DNA of 64,000 nucleotides from NCBI RefSeq assembly GCF_000737705.1, contig NZ_JPRH01000008.1, forward strand, positions 62,001 to 126,000. The letters are read 5' to 3'. How positions within the stretch are numbered: the stretch's first letter is position 1; each line of letters starts with the position of its first letter. Under the pieces are notes generated by a model. The model did not search any database, was not told the DNA's origin, and saw only the letters and a program-made list of their open reading frames with translations. Source of the DNA: Chryseobacterium soli (lineage in GTDB: Bacteria > Bacteroidota > Bacteroidia > Flavobacteriales > Weeksellaceae). The position numbers and the translations under genes were made by a program. Shown here piece after piece: positions 1 through 8,865 of the stretch.

Positions 1-1
1 C

Positions 2-2008
2 AGATTTGATTCTTTTGTTTCGAGAATTGAAGCATTAAGAGGAGGCTCTGCATCTGTTTTTGCGTCCAACTCACCGGCAGGGATCATCAATTTCATTACC
101 AAAACCGGAGAAAAGCAAGGGGGAAGTATTACCCAGCAGGTAGGTCTTAATTATAAAAACTTCAGAACTGATGTGGATTATGGAACTCCCCTGGGAAATA
201 ATTATTTCATAGGAGTGGGCGGCTTTTACAGAGGAGGAGACGGGCCAAGAAAAACAGGGTATATCTCTAATAACGGAGGGCAGTTCCGACTTTCTCTGCT
301 CAAAAAATTTGACAAAGGAAGCATCAGAATTTATGGTAAATACCTGGATGACCGTACTGCAGCCTACATGCCAATGCCGCTAGCTGTCTCCGGCACAGAT
401 GCCAGCCCTGACTACTCTTCTCTGAGCAATTATAATATTTTGACCGGTGCCCTACAGTCTTCGAATTTTAAAAATGATATAACCATCGGCGGAAACGGAC
501 AAGTCTTGAAAAGTGACATTCGGGATGGTATGCATTCGGTTTCTAAAGCAGTGGGTCTAGAATTCAATTATGATTTAGGTTCCGGATGGAAACTGGATGA
601 AAAAGCCAGATATTCCGCCAATGACGGACAGTTTTTAGCTCCATTTCCAGCTTCAGTCGGAAGTAAAGCAGAGATTCTGGAATCCGTTGCAGGATATGGA
701 AGTGCAGTATATGCGGGAACGAATACCCCGGTAGACGGTAATGCAAAATATATGAAAACGGTATTGTTCAATACCAAACTGAATAACCTGAATAATTTTT
801 TCAGCGACCTGAATATCTCTAAAAAATGGGATAAAATAAAACTGAATGCCGGAGTCTATAACAGCAGTCAGAAGATCAATCTTTCCTGGAACTGGAATAC
901 CTATCTTATGGAAGTTTCTGACAACAACGCCAGATTGGTAGATGTGATCAGCACTACAGGAACGAAAATTACAGATAACGGACTGCTTCATTATGGGGTT
1001 CCGGATTGGGGTGGCGTGAACAGGAATTACGATACCAAATATTCAGTTATTGCTCCTCACGCTCAGGTAGAAATCAATGTTATTCAAAACCTTACCTTGG
1101 ATTTAGGAGCAAGGTATGATTTCGGAAAAGTATCCGGAAGTTTTGCCGGGACTCAAAATACCATGCGTACTATAGATGTCAATCAAAACGGAACGATTGA
1201 AACTCCTGAACAGTCAGTAGCTGTAGTGGACGGAACAGTTCCTGTAGATTACCGGTACGGGATTTTTGGATATTCTTTTGGAGCCAATTATACCATCAAC
1301 TCTCATAATGCATTTTTTGCAAGAGTCAGCCAGGGAGGAAGTGCTTCTGCGGACAGGATTTTGTTTGCAGGATACAACTACACAAACAGTGATGATCCTG
1401 CTCTGGATGCTGTAAAAGTAAACAAAGTCAACCAGGTTGAGGGTGGGTACAAATTAAGATCAGCGAATTATTTTCTTAATACCACTCTTTTCTATGCTAA
1501 AACCATTGAAGCCAACTATGAAGCCACTACCCAAAGGAGAACCGAAAACAGATACCAGTCAATGGGAGTAGAATTTGACGGGTATTACAAAATCAACAAA
1601 TACTTTGATATCAAAGCCGGTCTTACCTATACTCATGCTGAAATTAAAGATGCTATTGATAAAACCATCGTAGGAAATACACCTAGAAGAACGCCAAAAT
1701 TCATGTACTCTATCAACCCGAATGTGAATATTGACAAATTGAGCCTTGGATTCTTTGTGGTAGGTTCTACAAAAGCATACACTCAGGACGTTAACAAACT
1801 GGTGATGCCAGGCTATGCTTTAGTGAATCCATACATTACCTACAGACTGTTGAAAAATCTGACACTGAACGTCAACGCCAATAATATTTTTAATGCATTG
1901 GCCATTACAGAAGCAGAAGAAGGTTCTATGGTGGGAACTAACGGAATTATCAGAGCCAGAACTTTACCGGGAAGAACTTTCGCCGCAAGTGTAAAATTCG
2001 ATTTTTAA
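2..2008 (+). CDS. TonB-dependent outer-membrane receptor (5' end outside window)
   Basis: The frame is open from base 2, and the first residues (SRIEALRGGSASVFASNSPA, then GIINFITKTG) are the end of a TonB plug domain, so the gene starts left of the window. The remaining ~630 residues look like an outer-membrane beta-barrel: alternating aromatic and polar strands, NLTLDLGARYDFGKVSG, a C-terminal NLTLNVNANNIFNA strand and a terminal aromatic residue (VKFDF). It should import a ligand across the outer membrane using TonB/ExbBD energy. Ninety bases downstream come a glycosidase, a kinase-like protein and a sugar carrier on the same strand, so the ligand is probably an oligosaccharide. No SusD partner is seen downstream, which fits a SuxA-like rather than SusC-type receptor, but the upstream gene is not visible. 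Family call firm; substrate inferred. Confidence 0.9.
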   Translation, partial: RFDSFVSRIEALRGGSASVFASNSPAGIINFITKTGEKQGGSITQQVGLNYKNFRTDVDYGTPLGNNYFIGVGGFYRGGDGPRKTGYISNNGGQFRLSLLKKFDKGSIRIYGKYLDDRTAAYMPMPLAVSGTDASPDYSSLSNYNILTGALQSSNFKNDITIGGNGQVLKSDIRDGMHSVSKAVGLEFNYDLGSGWKLDEKARYSANDGQFLAPFPASVGSKAEILESVAGYGSAVYAGTNTPVDGNAKYMKTVLFNTKLNNLNNFFSDLNISKKWDKIKLNAGVYNSSQKINLSWNWNTYLMEVSDNNARLVDVISTTGTKITDNGLLHYGVPDWGGVNRNYDTKYSVIAPHAQVEINVIQNLTLDLGARYDFGKVSGSFAGTQNTMRTIDVNQNGTIETPEQSVAVVDGTVPVDYRYGIFGYSFGANYTINSHNAFFARVSQGGSASADRILFAGYNYTNSDDPALDAVKVNKVNQVEGGYKLRSANYFLNTTLFYAKTIEANYEATTQRRTENRYQSMGVEFDGYYKINKYFDIKAGLTYTHAEIKDAIDKTIVGNTPRRTPKFMYSINPNVNIDKLSLGFFVVGSTKAYTQDVNKLVMPGYALVNPYITYRLLKNLTLNVNANNIFNALAITEAEEGSMVGTNGIIRARTLPGRTFAASVKFDF

Positions 2009-2098
2009 ATAAGTAATTTCATTATTAAAAAGATCTTACTCACGAGAATTTGATCTTTCATAAAAATTAATGGAGATACTCCACTTTACAAAAATGAT

Positions 2099-3220
2099 AT
2101 GTTGAAACAACAAGCCTTAGAAGTTATATACCAATCGATCTCTGAACAGGGGATTTTAGCATCATCCGAAAAGCGGGACAATTATGCCAGAGTTTGGTCC
2201 AGAGACTCTATGATGACCGGAATTACAGGCATACTGATTCAAAACCAAACCATTATAGATGGTTTAGAAAAATCTATTCTTACCCTGGCGCAACATCAGG
2301 CAGAAAACGGACAGATTCCGTCCAATGTTTACGGTGATAAAGCGAGTTATGGAACGCTCGTAGGAAGAACAGATGCTACGATATGGTGGATTATTGCAGC
2401 TTGTGAATATATTGAGCATTGTAAAAATAATCTTTTAAAAGACACAATACAGCATAACATTTACAATGCTCTCTCCTGTCTCAAAACCTGGGAGTTTAAC
2501 CAAAGAGGACTTTTATACAGCCCATTGGGAGGGAACTGGGCAGATGAATACGTCACTTCCGGATATGTTCTTTATGATAACGTCCTCCGATACTGGGCAC
2601 TGAAGAATACCGCAAAAGTGTATGATGACTCTGATCTGGCCATGCAGGCTGCTGCAACAAAGAAACTCATCGAAAACAATTTCAGAAAAAACAGTTCTCT
2701 TGAAACAAAATACCATGAGACTGCTTATCAAAAGGCATCTAAAAAGCCTTATTTATGGGCTTCTCTTAATGCAAACGGATATGATGAACGTTTCGACCTT
2801 GCCGGAAATGCCCTCGCAGTTCTTCTGGGTTTTGATTTTAATATGGAAGCTTTTACTCATTTTTTAGAACAGCTAAATTCAGAGTTTAAGCACTGGATGC
2901 TTCCTGTTTTTTATCCCATTATCTTTCCACAGGATCCGGATTGGAAGTTATTGGAAAACAACTACAGTTATCAATTTAAAAATGAACCGTACCATTTCCA
3001 TAACGGCGGATCGTGGCCTATTTATCTCGGCTGGCTTTGTCTGGGTTTAAAAAAGAGAGGATTCGATGAAATTCCCCTTAAAATTTTAAACCAATACGAA
3101 AACCTTCTGAAAGAAAAAGGGGCAAGCTTTAAAGAATATTATTCGACGAATCAATTGCAGCCTTTGGGAACTGACAAATTATGTTTTTCAGCATCAGGAT
3201 ACTTATTGATGACGATTTAA
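2099..3220 (+). CDS. GH100-like glycoside hydrolase (invertase / amylo-alpha-1,6-glucosidase-like)
   Basis: A 373-residue all-alpha (alpha/alpha)6-barrel type glycosidase. Visible motifs: RVWSRD (31-36), GRTDATIWW (89-97), NWADEY (137-142, likely holding the acidic catalytic residue) and HNGGSWP (292-298). The last is very close to the YHNGGSWP signature of neutral/alkaline invertases (GH100); automated annotation may call it amylo-alpha-1,6-glucosidase. There is no signal peptide, so it should act in the cytoplasm on a sugar brought in by the MFS carrier encoded two genes on. It sits 90 bases after the receptor and 69 bases before the kinase-like gene. Sucrose or a related disaccharide is my best guess for the substrate; starch- or trehalose-derived sugars remain possible. 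Confidence 0.75.
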   Translation: MLKQQALEVIYQSISEQGILASSEKRDNYARVWSRDSMMTGITGILIQNQTIIDGLEKSILTLAQHQAENGQIPSNVYGDKASYGTLVGRTDATIWWIIAACEYIEHCKNNLLKDTIQHNIYNALSCLKTWEFNQRGLLYSPLGGNWADEYVTSGYVLYDNVLRYWALKNTAKVYDDSDLAMQAAATKKLIENNFRKNSSLETKYHETAYQKASKKPYLWASLNANGYDERFDLAGNALAVLLGFDFNMEAFTHFLEQLNSEFKHWMLPVFYPIIFPQDPDWKLLENNYSYQFKNEPYHFHNGGSWPIYLGWLCLGLKKRGFDEIPLKILNQYENLLKEKGASFKEYYSTNQLQPLGTDKLCFSASGYLLMTI

Positions 3221-3289
3221 AATATTGTATCAACCCCTTATTATCAAAATATCATAGAGAATTAAATCACTGACTAAAAGAAAATAAAA

Positions 3290-3934
3290 ATGATTGGAGA
3301 TGTCATAGAGCTGCAGGAAAAGCATTTGCATACGGCGGAAAATATTTATAAGACGATAGAACAAAAGCTAAGTTTAGATGCTGATCATAAATGGGCGGTT
3401 GGAATTTGTGGTGAGAGCGGAAGCGGAAAATCAGTTACGGCTTTTGCACTGCAGAAAGTGATGGAGCAAAATGGAGTCAGCAGTATGGTGCTTCAGATGG
3501 ATGATTACTTTACCCTTCCTCCCAAAAAAAATCATGAAAACCGCCAGAAGAGTCTGGATAATGTGGGAATTCACGAAGTTCAGCTCAATAGTATTCTCGA
3601 AAACCTGAAACAATTTAAAGCCGGAAAAAAAAGTATTGAAAAACCTTTGGTTGATTATCAGGCGAATTCTATTTCTAAAGAAACTGTAAAGACAGATAAT
3701 ATTCAGGTACTGATCATAGAAGGTACGTATATACTGGATATTGATGATTTTGACTTCAGTATCTTTATTGACCGTAATTATAAAGACACCTATGAAAATA
3801 GAATGAAAAGAAACCGTGATGAACAAAGTGATTTCATAGAAAAGGTACTTGATATTGAACATCAGATTATCAGCAACTTCAAGGATAAGGCGAACTTAAT
3901 CCTTGACAAAAACTATCAAATTACAATGCCGTAA
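3290..3934 (+). CDS. P-loop kinase of the uridine kinase-like family
   Basis: A 214-residue P-loop NTPase. The Walker A motif GESGSGKS lies near residue 41, followed by MDDYFTLPP, the substrate-side Asp motif typical of uridine kinase/phosphoribulokinase-type enzymes, and LIIEGTYIL, a Walker-B-like strand. A lid-like RMKRNRDEQ segment follows. It is only 3 bases upstream of the MFS carrier start, so the two are probably translated together. In this setting it may phosphorylate the sugar released by the upstream glycosidase, although uridine or another small molecule is equally compatible with the sequence. No signal peptide; cytoplasmic. Family call is secure, substrate is not. Confidence 0.7.
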   Translation: MIGDVIELQEKHLHTAENIYKTIEQKLSLDADHKWAVGICGESGSGKSVTAFALQKVMEQNGVSSMVLQMDDYFTLPPKKNHENRQKSLDNVGIHEVQLNSILENLKQFKAGKKSIEKPLVDYQANSISKETVKTDNIQVLIIEGTYILDIDDFDFSIFIDRNYKDTYENRMKRNRDEQSDFIEKVLDIEHQIISNFKDKANLILDKNYQITMP

Positions 3935-3937
3935 ACC

Positions 3938-5329
3938 ATGACAAAAAAAATAATACCCAAACTTAGTTTTTGGCAGATTTGGAATATGAATGTAGGTTTT
4001 TTCGGCATTCAATATAGTTTCGGGCTTCAGCAGACTGCGGTAAATCCACTGTATTCTTTTTTGGGTGCGCACGCCGAGCAGTTACCTATTCTTAATCTGG
4101 CAGGACCTGTTACCGGATTGCTTATTCAGCCTCTGATCGGGGCTATCAGTGATAAGACATGGAGCCCAAAATGGGGACGCAGAAAACCGTTCTTCTTACT
4201 GGGAGCTGTATTTTGCAGTCTGGCACTGTTCATTTTTCCTTTCAGTTCTACGATATGGATGGCCGTCGGATTGCTGTGGATTTTGGACGCAGCCAACAAT
4301 ACAGCAATGGAACCATACAGAGCTTTTATCGGGGACAAACTTCCTGAGGAACAGCAGACATACGGTTTTCAGATGCAGAGTCTTTTTGTAGGAGCCGGAA
4401 TTACACTGGCAAACTTATCATTATTTGTATTTCAGAAGTATTTGGGAGGCACTTCCGAATCGGGAGGAATTCCGAAATGGGTGTATTATTCCTTCTTTCT
4501 GGGATCTTTCTGCTCCATCGCTTCAGTAGTATGGTCCGTCTATAAAACCCCGGAAATTCCGCCTACTGATGAAGAGCTTGCGCAGCTTAAAGCTGAACGG
4601 GAAAACAGCACCCTGCTCACTCCATTCACTGATATTTTTACAGCCATTGTGAATATGCCCAAAATACTTTGGCAGCTGGCTTTGGTGTATCTTTTTCAAT
4701 GGTACGCACTATTCTGCTACTGGCAGTTTGTAACGCCTATGATCAAACAGACGCTTTACGGAATTTCAGAAAATGATGAAGAAAAGGCAGCTCATATCCT
4801 GGAGCTGTCAAAAAATGGATCAGCGATTCTGAACAGTGATCTGTCGTGGGCTAAAAACATTGTTCATCTGGCAGAAACAGCCGTGGGACAGACAGGTCTT
4901 ATGAATGGTTTCTACAATTTTATCACCATGATTTCAGCGCTTATCCTGATTCCTTTTGCTGTAAAATTTTCTTCAAAAAAAGTATATTCTTTTTGCCTTT
5001 TTGCAACCGGATTATCATTATTGGTATTACCTTTTATCAAAAGTGAAATTTTAATATTATTACCCATGGTTCTGTTTGGAATAGGATGGGCATCTATGAT
5101 GGGACTTCCCTATTCTATGGTATCTCCTTCTATCCCTTCGGAGAAAAGAGGTGTTTACATGGGCGTTATCAATATGATGATTGTCGTTCCGATGCTGATA
5201 CAGACCATTTCGTTCGGTTTTATCTATAAAAACATTCTTCATAACAATCCTTCTTATGCTATTCTTACAGCAGGGATACTATTTCTACTGGCAGCTATAT
5301 CCGTAATGTACATAAAGATGAAAAAATAG
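3938..5329 (+). CDS. MFS sugar carrier, SLC45/GPH-like (SuxC-type)
   Basis: A 463-residue, ~12-helix permease. The N-terminal half contains FWQIWNMNVGFFGIQYSFGL and the loop DKTWSPKWGRRKPF between helices 2 and 3, characteristic of SLC45/sucrose-proton symporter-like carriers. The C-terminal half has MMGLPYSMVSPSIPSEKRGV, matching the second MFS loop. It should bring a disaccharide or related sugar across the inner membrane. It is the last gene of the apparent receptor-glycosidase-kinase-carrier operon; the next gene is convergent. This is the same functional set as the sux loci of Xanthomonas (TonB receptor plus MFS carrier plus cytoplasmic sucrose-splitting enzyme), which is the basis for the inferred substrate. 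Confidence 0.8.
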   Translation: MTKKIIPKLSFWQIWNMNVGFFGIQYSFGLQQTAVNPLYSFLGAHAEQLPILNLAGPVTGLLIQPLIGAISDKTWSPKWGRRKPFFLLGAVFCSLALFIFPFSSTIWMAVGLLWILDAANNTAMEPYRAFIGDKLPEEQQTYGFQMQSLFVGAGITLANLSLFVFQKYLGGTSESGGIPKWVYYSFFLGSFCSIASVVWSVYKTPEIPPTDEELAQLKAERENSTLLTPFTDIFTAIVNMPKILWQLALVYLFQWYALFCYWQFVTPMIKQTLYGISENDEEKAAHILELSKNGSAILNSDLSWAKNIVHLAETAVGQTGLMNGFYNFITMISALILIPFAVKFSSKKVYSFCLFATGLSLLVLPFIKSEILILLPMVLFGIGWASMMGLPYSMVSPSIPSEKRGVYMGVINMMIVVPMLIQTISFGFIYKNILHNNPSYAILTAGILFLLAAISVMYIKMKK

Positions 5330-5513
5330 CTGGGTATTATATACTTCACTGGTACAAACAAAAGTAATGGCCGATTAGAATTATTTAATTCAGTGTTGTC
5401 ATTCTATTGAGCCTTTGAAGTATATAATTCCTATCCTCATTAAGAACTAAAATCTTTTATCACTTAGGATAATAATCTTTTTATCAATTCATAATACTAT
5501 TGAAAAACTTTAC

Positions 5514-5729
5514 TTAATAATCAATTTTTGCAGCTACTCCCTGATTCCAGAATTTGGCTTCCGGCATATAATACAGGTACACATTACTTGATTTCCCGGT
5601 ATATTCTCCTGAAAATTCCACCTTAAGATCCAAATTGATCACTTTCTTTTCGTTGGCATCCATATGTTCCCAGTACAGAACCAGATAATTATCAAAGATC
5701 TCATAATAAGAAATTTCTTTTTTGTTGGG
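5514..5729 (-). pseudogene. Remnant of a protein C-terminus, alpha-2-macroglobulin-like
   Basis: Directly behind the stop codon of the von Willebrand A gene (TAA at 5730-5732) the same reading frame stays open for 71 codons to a TAA at 5514-5516. The peptide begins PNKKEISYYEIFDNYLVLYW and later carries INLDLKVEF, NVYLYYMP and AKFWNQG. This has the composition and strand pattern of a folded domain, and resembles the last domain of bacterial alpha-2-macroglobulin-family proteins, which end in similar YLYY...W motifs. There is no plausible start codon or ribosome site of its own. I read it as the tail of a neighbouring gene left by a deletion. Openness of the frame is seen directly; the family name is tentative. 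Confidence 0.5.
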
Positions 5730-8138
5730 TTATTTTTGAATCGTTTTGTAGCTCTCTACCAGTCGGATAAATTCTGAACGGTAGCCTTCTTCATCTTTGC
5801 TTTTCCCTTGCTTGGCAAGATTTTCAATTTCAGAAAGATCTTTTTTCTTAATCAGATGAGAGTCTCTTGCCACCAGGCCGAACCAGGCTACGGAAGAAGC
5901 AAATTTAAAATCAGGACTGGCACCGTAGATCTTCGCATTCGAATTGGTAACCGTCTGACTGATTTCCCTGCTACTGTCTCCATCCGGTTTTTTATACCGG
6001 AATTTTATCGTTGCCAGTTCACCTGCAAAATTTTCAGAGCTTTCGGAGCGGCTATACTTCAGGTCACTTTCTTTAGGGAGAAATTCTGACTTTACCTGTA
6101 CAGGAATCACTTCGTATAAGGCGGTAACAGTATGTCCGCTTCCCAATTCTCCGGCATCGATGGTATCATTGGCGAAATCTTCATTTTTCAACCTTCTGTT
6201 TTCGTAACCGATCAGACGGTAAGACTGTACATATTTGGGATTAAATTCAATCTGGATCTTAACATCTTTTGCAATTGCGTACATGCTTCCTGCGAATTCT
6301 TTTCCTAAAAATTTATTAGCTTCCTGCAGGTTATCAATGTATGCATAATTTCCGTTTCCTTTATCTGCAATCGTTTCCAGCATATTATCTTTATAATTTC
6401 CCATTCCAAATCCCAGACAGGTAAGGAAAACACCAGATTTTCTTTTTTCTTCAATCAATGTCTGCATATCGGAAGTAGACGATGCACCGACATTAAAATC
6501 TCCATCAGTAGCGATAATGATACGGTTATTTCCGTTTTTTACAAAATTTTCCTGTGCGAGTTTATAAGCCAGCTCAATTCCCTCACCTCCGGCTGTACTT
6601 CCTCCGGCCTGTAAATGATCCAATGCTTGAATTATTTTCTCTTTTTCTTTAGCAGAAGTCGGAGCCAGTACCATTCCGGCACTTCCGGCATACACTACAA
6701 TGCCTACTTTATCCTGAGGTCTCAACTGATCCAGCAATACTTTAAAAGAGGACTTCAGCAGTGGAAGCTTATTCTGTTCATTCATAGAACCCGATACATC
6801 GATAAGAAATACAAGATTCGAAGCCGGTAGTTGATTTGTTGGAACATTTTTCCCCTGTAATCCTATTTTCAGCAACTTGTGATCCGGATTCCACGGTGCT
6901 TCATTGTATTCTGTATTGATTGAAAACGGCTGATCATTTTTAGGCTGTGGATAGTCATATGTAAAATAATTGACCATTTCTTCAATTCGTACTGCATTTT
7001 TATCCACCGTCTGTCCATTATTGATCATTCTTCTGACATTGGAATAAGAAGCGTTATCGACATCAATCGAAAAAGTAGACAAGGGTTGATTTTTAGTCAG
7101 TTCAAAAGGGTTTTCCACAAAGGTATCGTAACTTTCATTAGTGACCACAGGAATGTCTTGCTGTACTTGTTTATTTTCTTCCTGGAGTTGTTTCATCCTC
7201 ATTTTTTCTTTTTTTGAAAGCCTTTTCGTTTTCACTACCACTACTCCATTAGCTCCCTGAGTTCCAAATAATGAGGTGGCATCAGCACCTTTTAATATCT
7301 GTACATTTTTTATTTTTTTTGGATCCAAACTGCTGAAATAAGTACGGTCAACCACTTCACCATTCACAATAAATAATGGATTATCAGTATTATTTAATGT
7401 ACTCATTCCTCTAACTGAAATTTCACCCTCATTCAGATATCCACGATTAATATTATCAAAGGTGGTTGCAATCTGGTCAGATTTTTGTCTTCTGCTTCCC
7501 TCCTGAGCAATCTGCACCCCTGCAACTCTACCCTGAAGTGCATTAGAAACTGAGTTTTGCTGCATAATACTCTCTGACCGGACTGTAGTAACACTTCCTG
7601 TAACCTTTTGCACACTTTTTTTCAGCCCGTATCCAGTCATGACTACTTCTTCAATATTCGTTGTACGCTCATTTGAAACTTCCGGATAATTAGAAACCAG
7701 ATGAGGTATTTCATTGTAAAGCGAGGCAACAACAGGCGGCTGCATCATTTCTACCGGCGGTATATCATAAGCTATAATCGACTGGTTGGGTTTCTTTTGA
7801 ACACTAGTTTCTTTTCTGATTTCAGAAGCGACGGTACTATCAATTTTCTGAATCGTATTTTTAGACTGATCTCCTGCTCTGTTGTTTACAATAAGAGGTT
7901 TTTCCGGTGCTGTATTTTCTTTTTTATCTAAAAAGTAAAAAGCTCCCAACCCAATGATCAAACTGGTTGCAATTCCGTATGGAATCCAGGCCGGGATGAT
8001 TCGTTTCTGATCTTCTTTTTTATCCAGTCTTTCTTCAACAGTTCTCCAAACTTTTTCAAAAGCAGGAAAAGTCTCTGGTTCTTCTAACATTTTAGAAGCT
8101 TCATTGAATTTTTTATCGATGTCGTGATTATTTTCCAT
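5730..8138 (-). CDS. Membrane-anchored TonB-plug/von Willebrand A fusion protein (YfbK-like)
   Basis: 802 residues with an unusual domain order. A cytoplasmic N-terminus (1-48) precedes one membrane helix (about 51-70). A linker leads to a TonB-receptor plug-like domain (about 160-305; GRVAGVQI, SVRGMSTLNN, PLFIVNGEVV, SLFGTQGANGVVVVKT). Then comes the YfbK-type N-terminal domain (about 335-430), a von Willebrand A domain with the metal-ion site DVSGS (447-451), and the C-terminal YfbK domain ending at the stop. No beta-barrel follows the plug. It starts 12 bases after the ECF sigma gene on the same strand; the membrane-helix layout resembles anti-sigma factors, so it may control that sigma factor. 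The function of YfbK-type proteins is not well known; adhesion or complex assembly at the envelope is possible. Confidence 0.8.
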   Translation of the reverse strand: MENNHDIDKKFNEASKMLEEPETFPAFEKVWRTVEERLDKKEDQKRIIPAWIPYGIATSLIIGLGAFYFLDKKENTAPEKPLIVNNRAGDQSKNTIQKIDSTVASEIRKETSVQKKPNQSIIAYDIPPVEMMQPPVVASLYNEIPHLVSNYPEVSNERTTNIEEVVMTGYGLKKSVQKVTGSVTTVRSESIMQQNSVSNALQGRVAGVQIAQEGSRRQKSDQIATTFDNINRGYLNEGEISVRGMSTLNNTDNPLFIVNGEVVDRTYFSSLDPKKIKNVQILKGADATSLFGTQGANGVVVVKTKRLSKKEKMRMKQLQEENKQVQQDIPVVTNESYDTFVENPFELTKNQPLSTFSIDVDNASYSNVRRMINNGQTVDKNAVRIEEMVNYFTYDYPQPKNDQPFSINTEYNEAPWNPDHKLLKIGLQGKNVPTNQLPASNLVFLIDVSGSMNEQNKLPLLKSSFKVLLDQLRPQDKVGIVVYAGSAGMVLAPTSAKEKEKIIQALDHLQAGGSTAGGEGIELAYKLAQENFVKNGNNRIIIATDGDFNVGASSTSDMQTLIEEKRKSGVFLTCLGFGMGNYKDNMLETIADKGNGNYAYIDNLQEANKFLGKEFAGSMYAIAKDVKIQIEFNPKYVQSYRLIGYENRRLKNEDFANDTIDAGELGSGHTVTALYEVIPVQVKSEFLPKESDLKYSRSESSENFAGELATIKFRYKKPDGDSSREISQTVTNSNAKIYGASPDFKFASSVAWFGLVARDSHLIKKKDLSEIENLAKQGKSKDEEGYRSEFIRLVESYKTIQK

Positions 8139-8150
8139 TGTCTTAAAAGT

Positions 8151-8669
8151 TTAAATGTTTTGATTGCCCAAGAGTTCCTGTAATTTTTTCCTTGCAAAAT
8201 TGAGCTGGGATTTTGAAGTTCCTTCACTGATGGAAAGCATTGAAGCTATTTCTTTATGAGGATATCCCTCAATGGCAAAAAGATTGAAAATAGCTCTGCA
8301 GCCTTCTGGAAGGAAGCTCAGCAGGCTCAGCATATCTTTTTCGAAAGAGATATTCTCCGCAGAAGCATCTGAAGAACCCGAAAATTCGTCATCTAAAGAA
8401 ATATGCAGTGCCTTACTGCTTCTTAATTTCTGCAAGCATTCATTCACTGCAATTTTTCTGGCCCACCCCTCAAAAATATCAGGATTCTGCAGCTGGCTGA
8501 TCTTTGTGAAGATTTTGTAGAAGGTATCGGCTAATACTTCTTCAATATCTTCATCATTTTTCAAGTAGCGTCTGCATACCGAATACAGCCTGCCGGCCAT
8601 CTTCTCGTAGATTTTCCGCTGCGCATTCCGGTTATTACGCTGGCACTCTAATAATAATTCTCTTTCCAT
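8151..8669 (-). CDS. ECF-type RNA polymerase sigma factor
   Basis: A 172-residue sigma-70 family protein with only regions 2 and 4. Region 2 includes RLYSVCRRYLKNDEDIEEVL and the DNA-melting segment FEGWARKIAVNEC. Region 4 includes LPEGCRAIFNLFAIEGYPHK and the helix-turn-helix HKEIASMLSISEGTSKSQL. It should direct RNA polymerase to a small regulon. It is the promoter-proximal gene of a two-gene unit with the vWA/plug fusion 12 bases downstream, a likely partner or target. No classical zinc-finger or FecR-type anti-sigma gene is adjacent. The family assignment is secure, the inducing signal unknown. Confidence 0.9.
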   Translation of the reverse strand: MERELLLECQRNNRNAQRKIYEKMAGRLYSVCRRYLKNDEDIEEVLADTFYKIFTKISQLQNPDIFEGWARKIAVNECLQKLRSSKALHISLDDEFSGSSDASAENISFEKDMLSLLSFLPEGCRAIFNLFAIEGYPHKEIASMLSISEGTSKSQLNFARKKLQELLGNQNI

Positions 8670-8806
8670 AGTCAGGCTTTATATCTGTATAGATGCATAA
8701 ACTTTCGGTTGGGTTGGAAACATGGTCTGTTTTTTTTCAATAAAAAAATTAGGTAAGCCAATGGATGAAGAAGCTCCCTATCTTTTTTTAATTCAAATTT
8801 AACTTT

Positions 8807-8842
8807 TACCTTTGTAACTTATCTTTAATAGTACCGACTATT
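8807..8842 (+). promoter_or_regulatory. Promoter -7 box and leader palindrome of the C1 peptidase gene
   Basis: TACCTTTG at 8807-8814 fits the Bacteroidota -7 consensus TAnnTTTG and lies 51 bases before the ATG at 8866. Between them the sequence AATAGT-ACCG-ACTATT (8827-8842) is a perfect 6-base inverted repeat within the predicted leader. It could be a regulator site or a short RNA hairpin. No clear -33 TTG was found at the expected spacing, so this is a moderate call. Confidence 0.45.
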
Positions 8843-8865
8843 CATATAATAATCTTTTTATAGTA

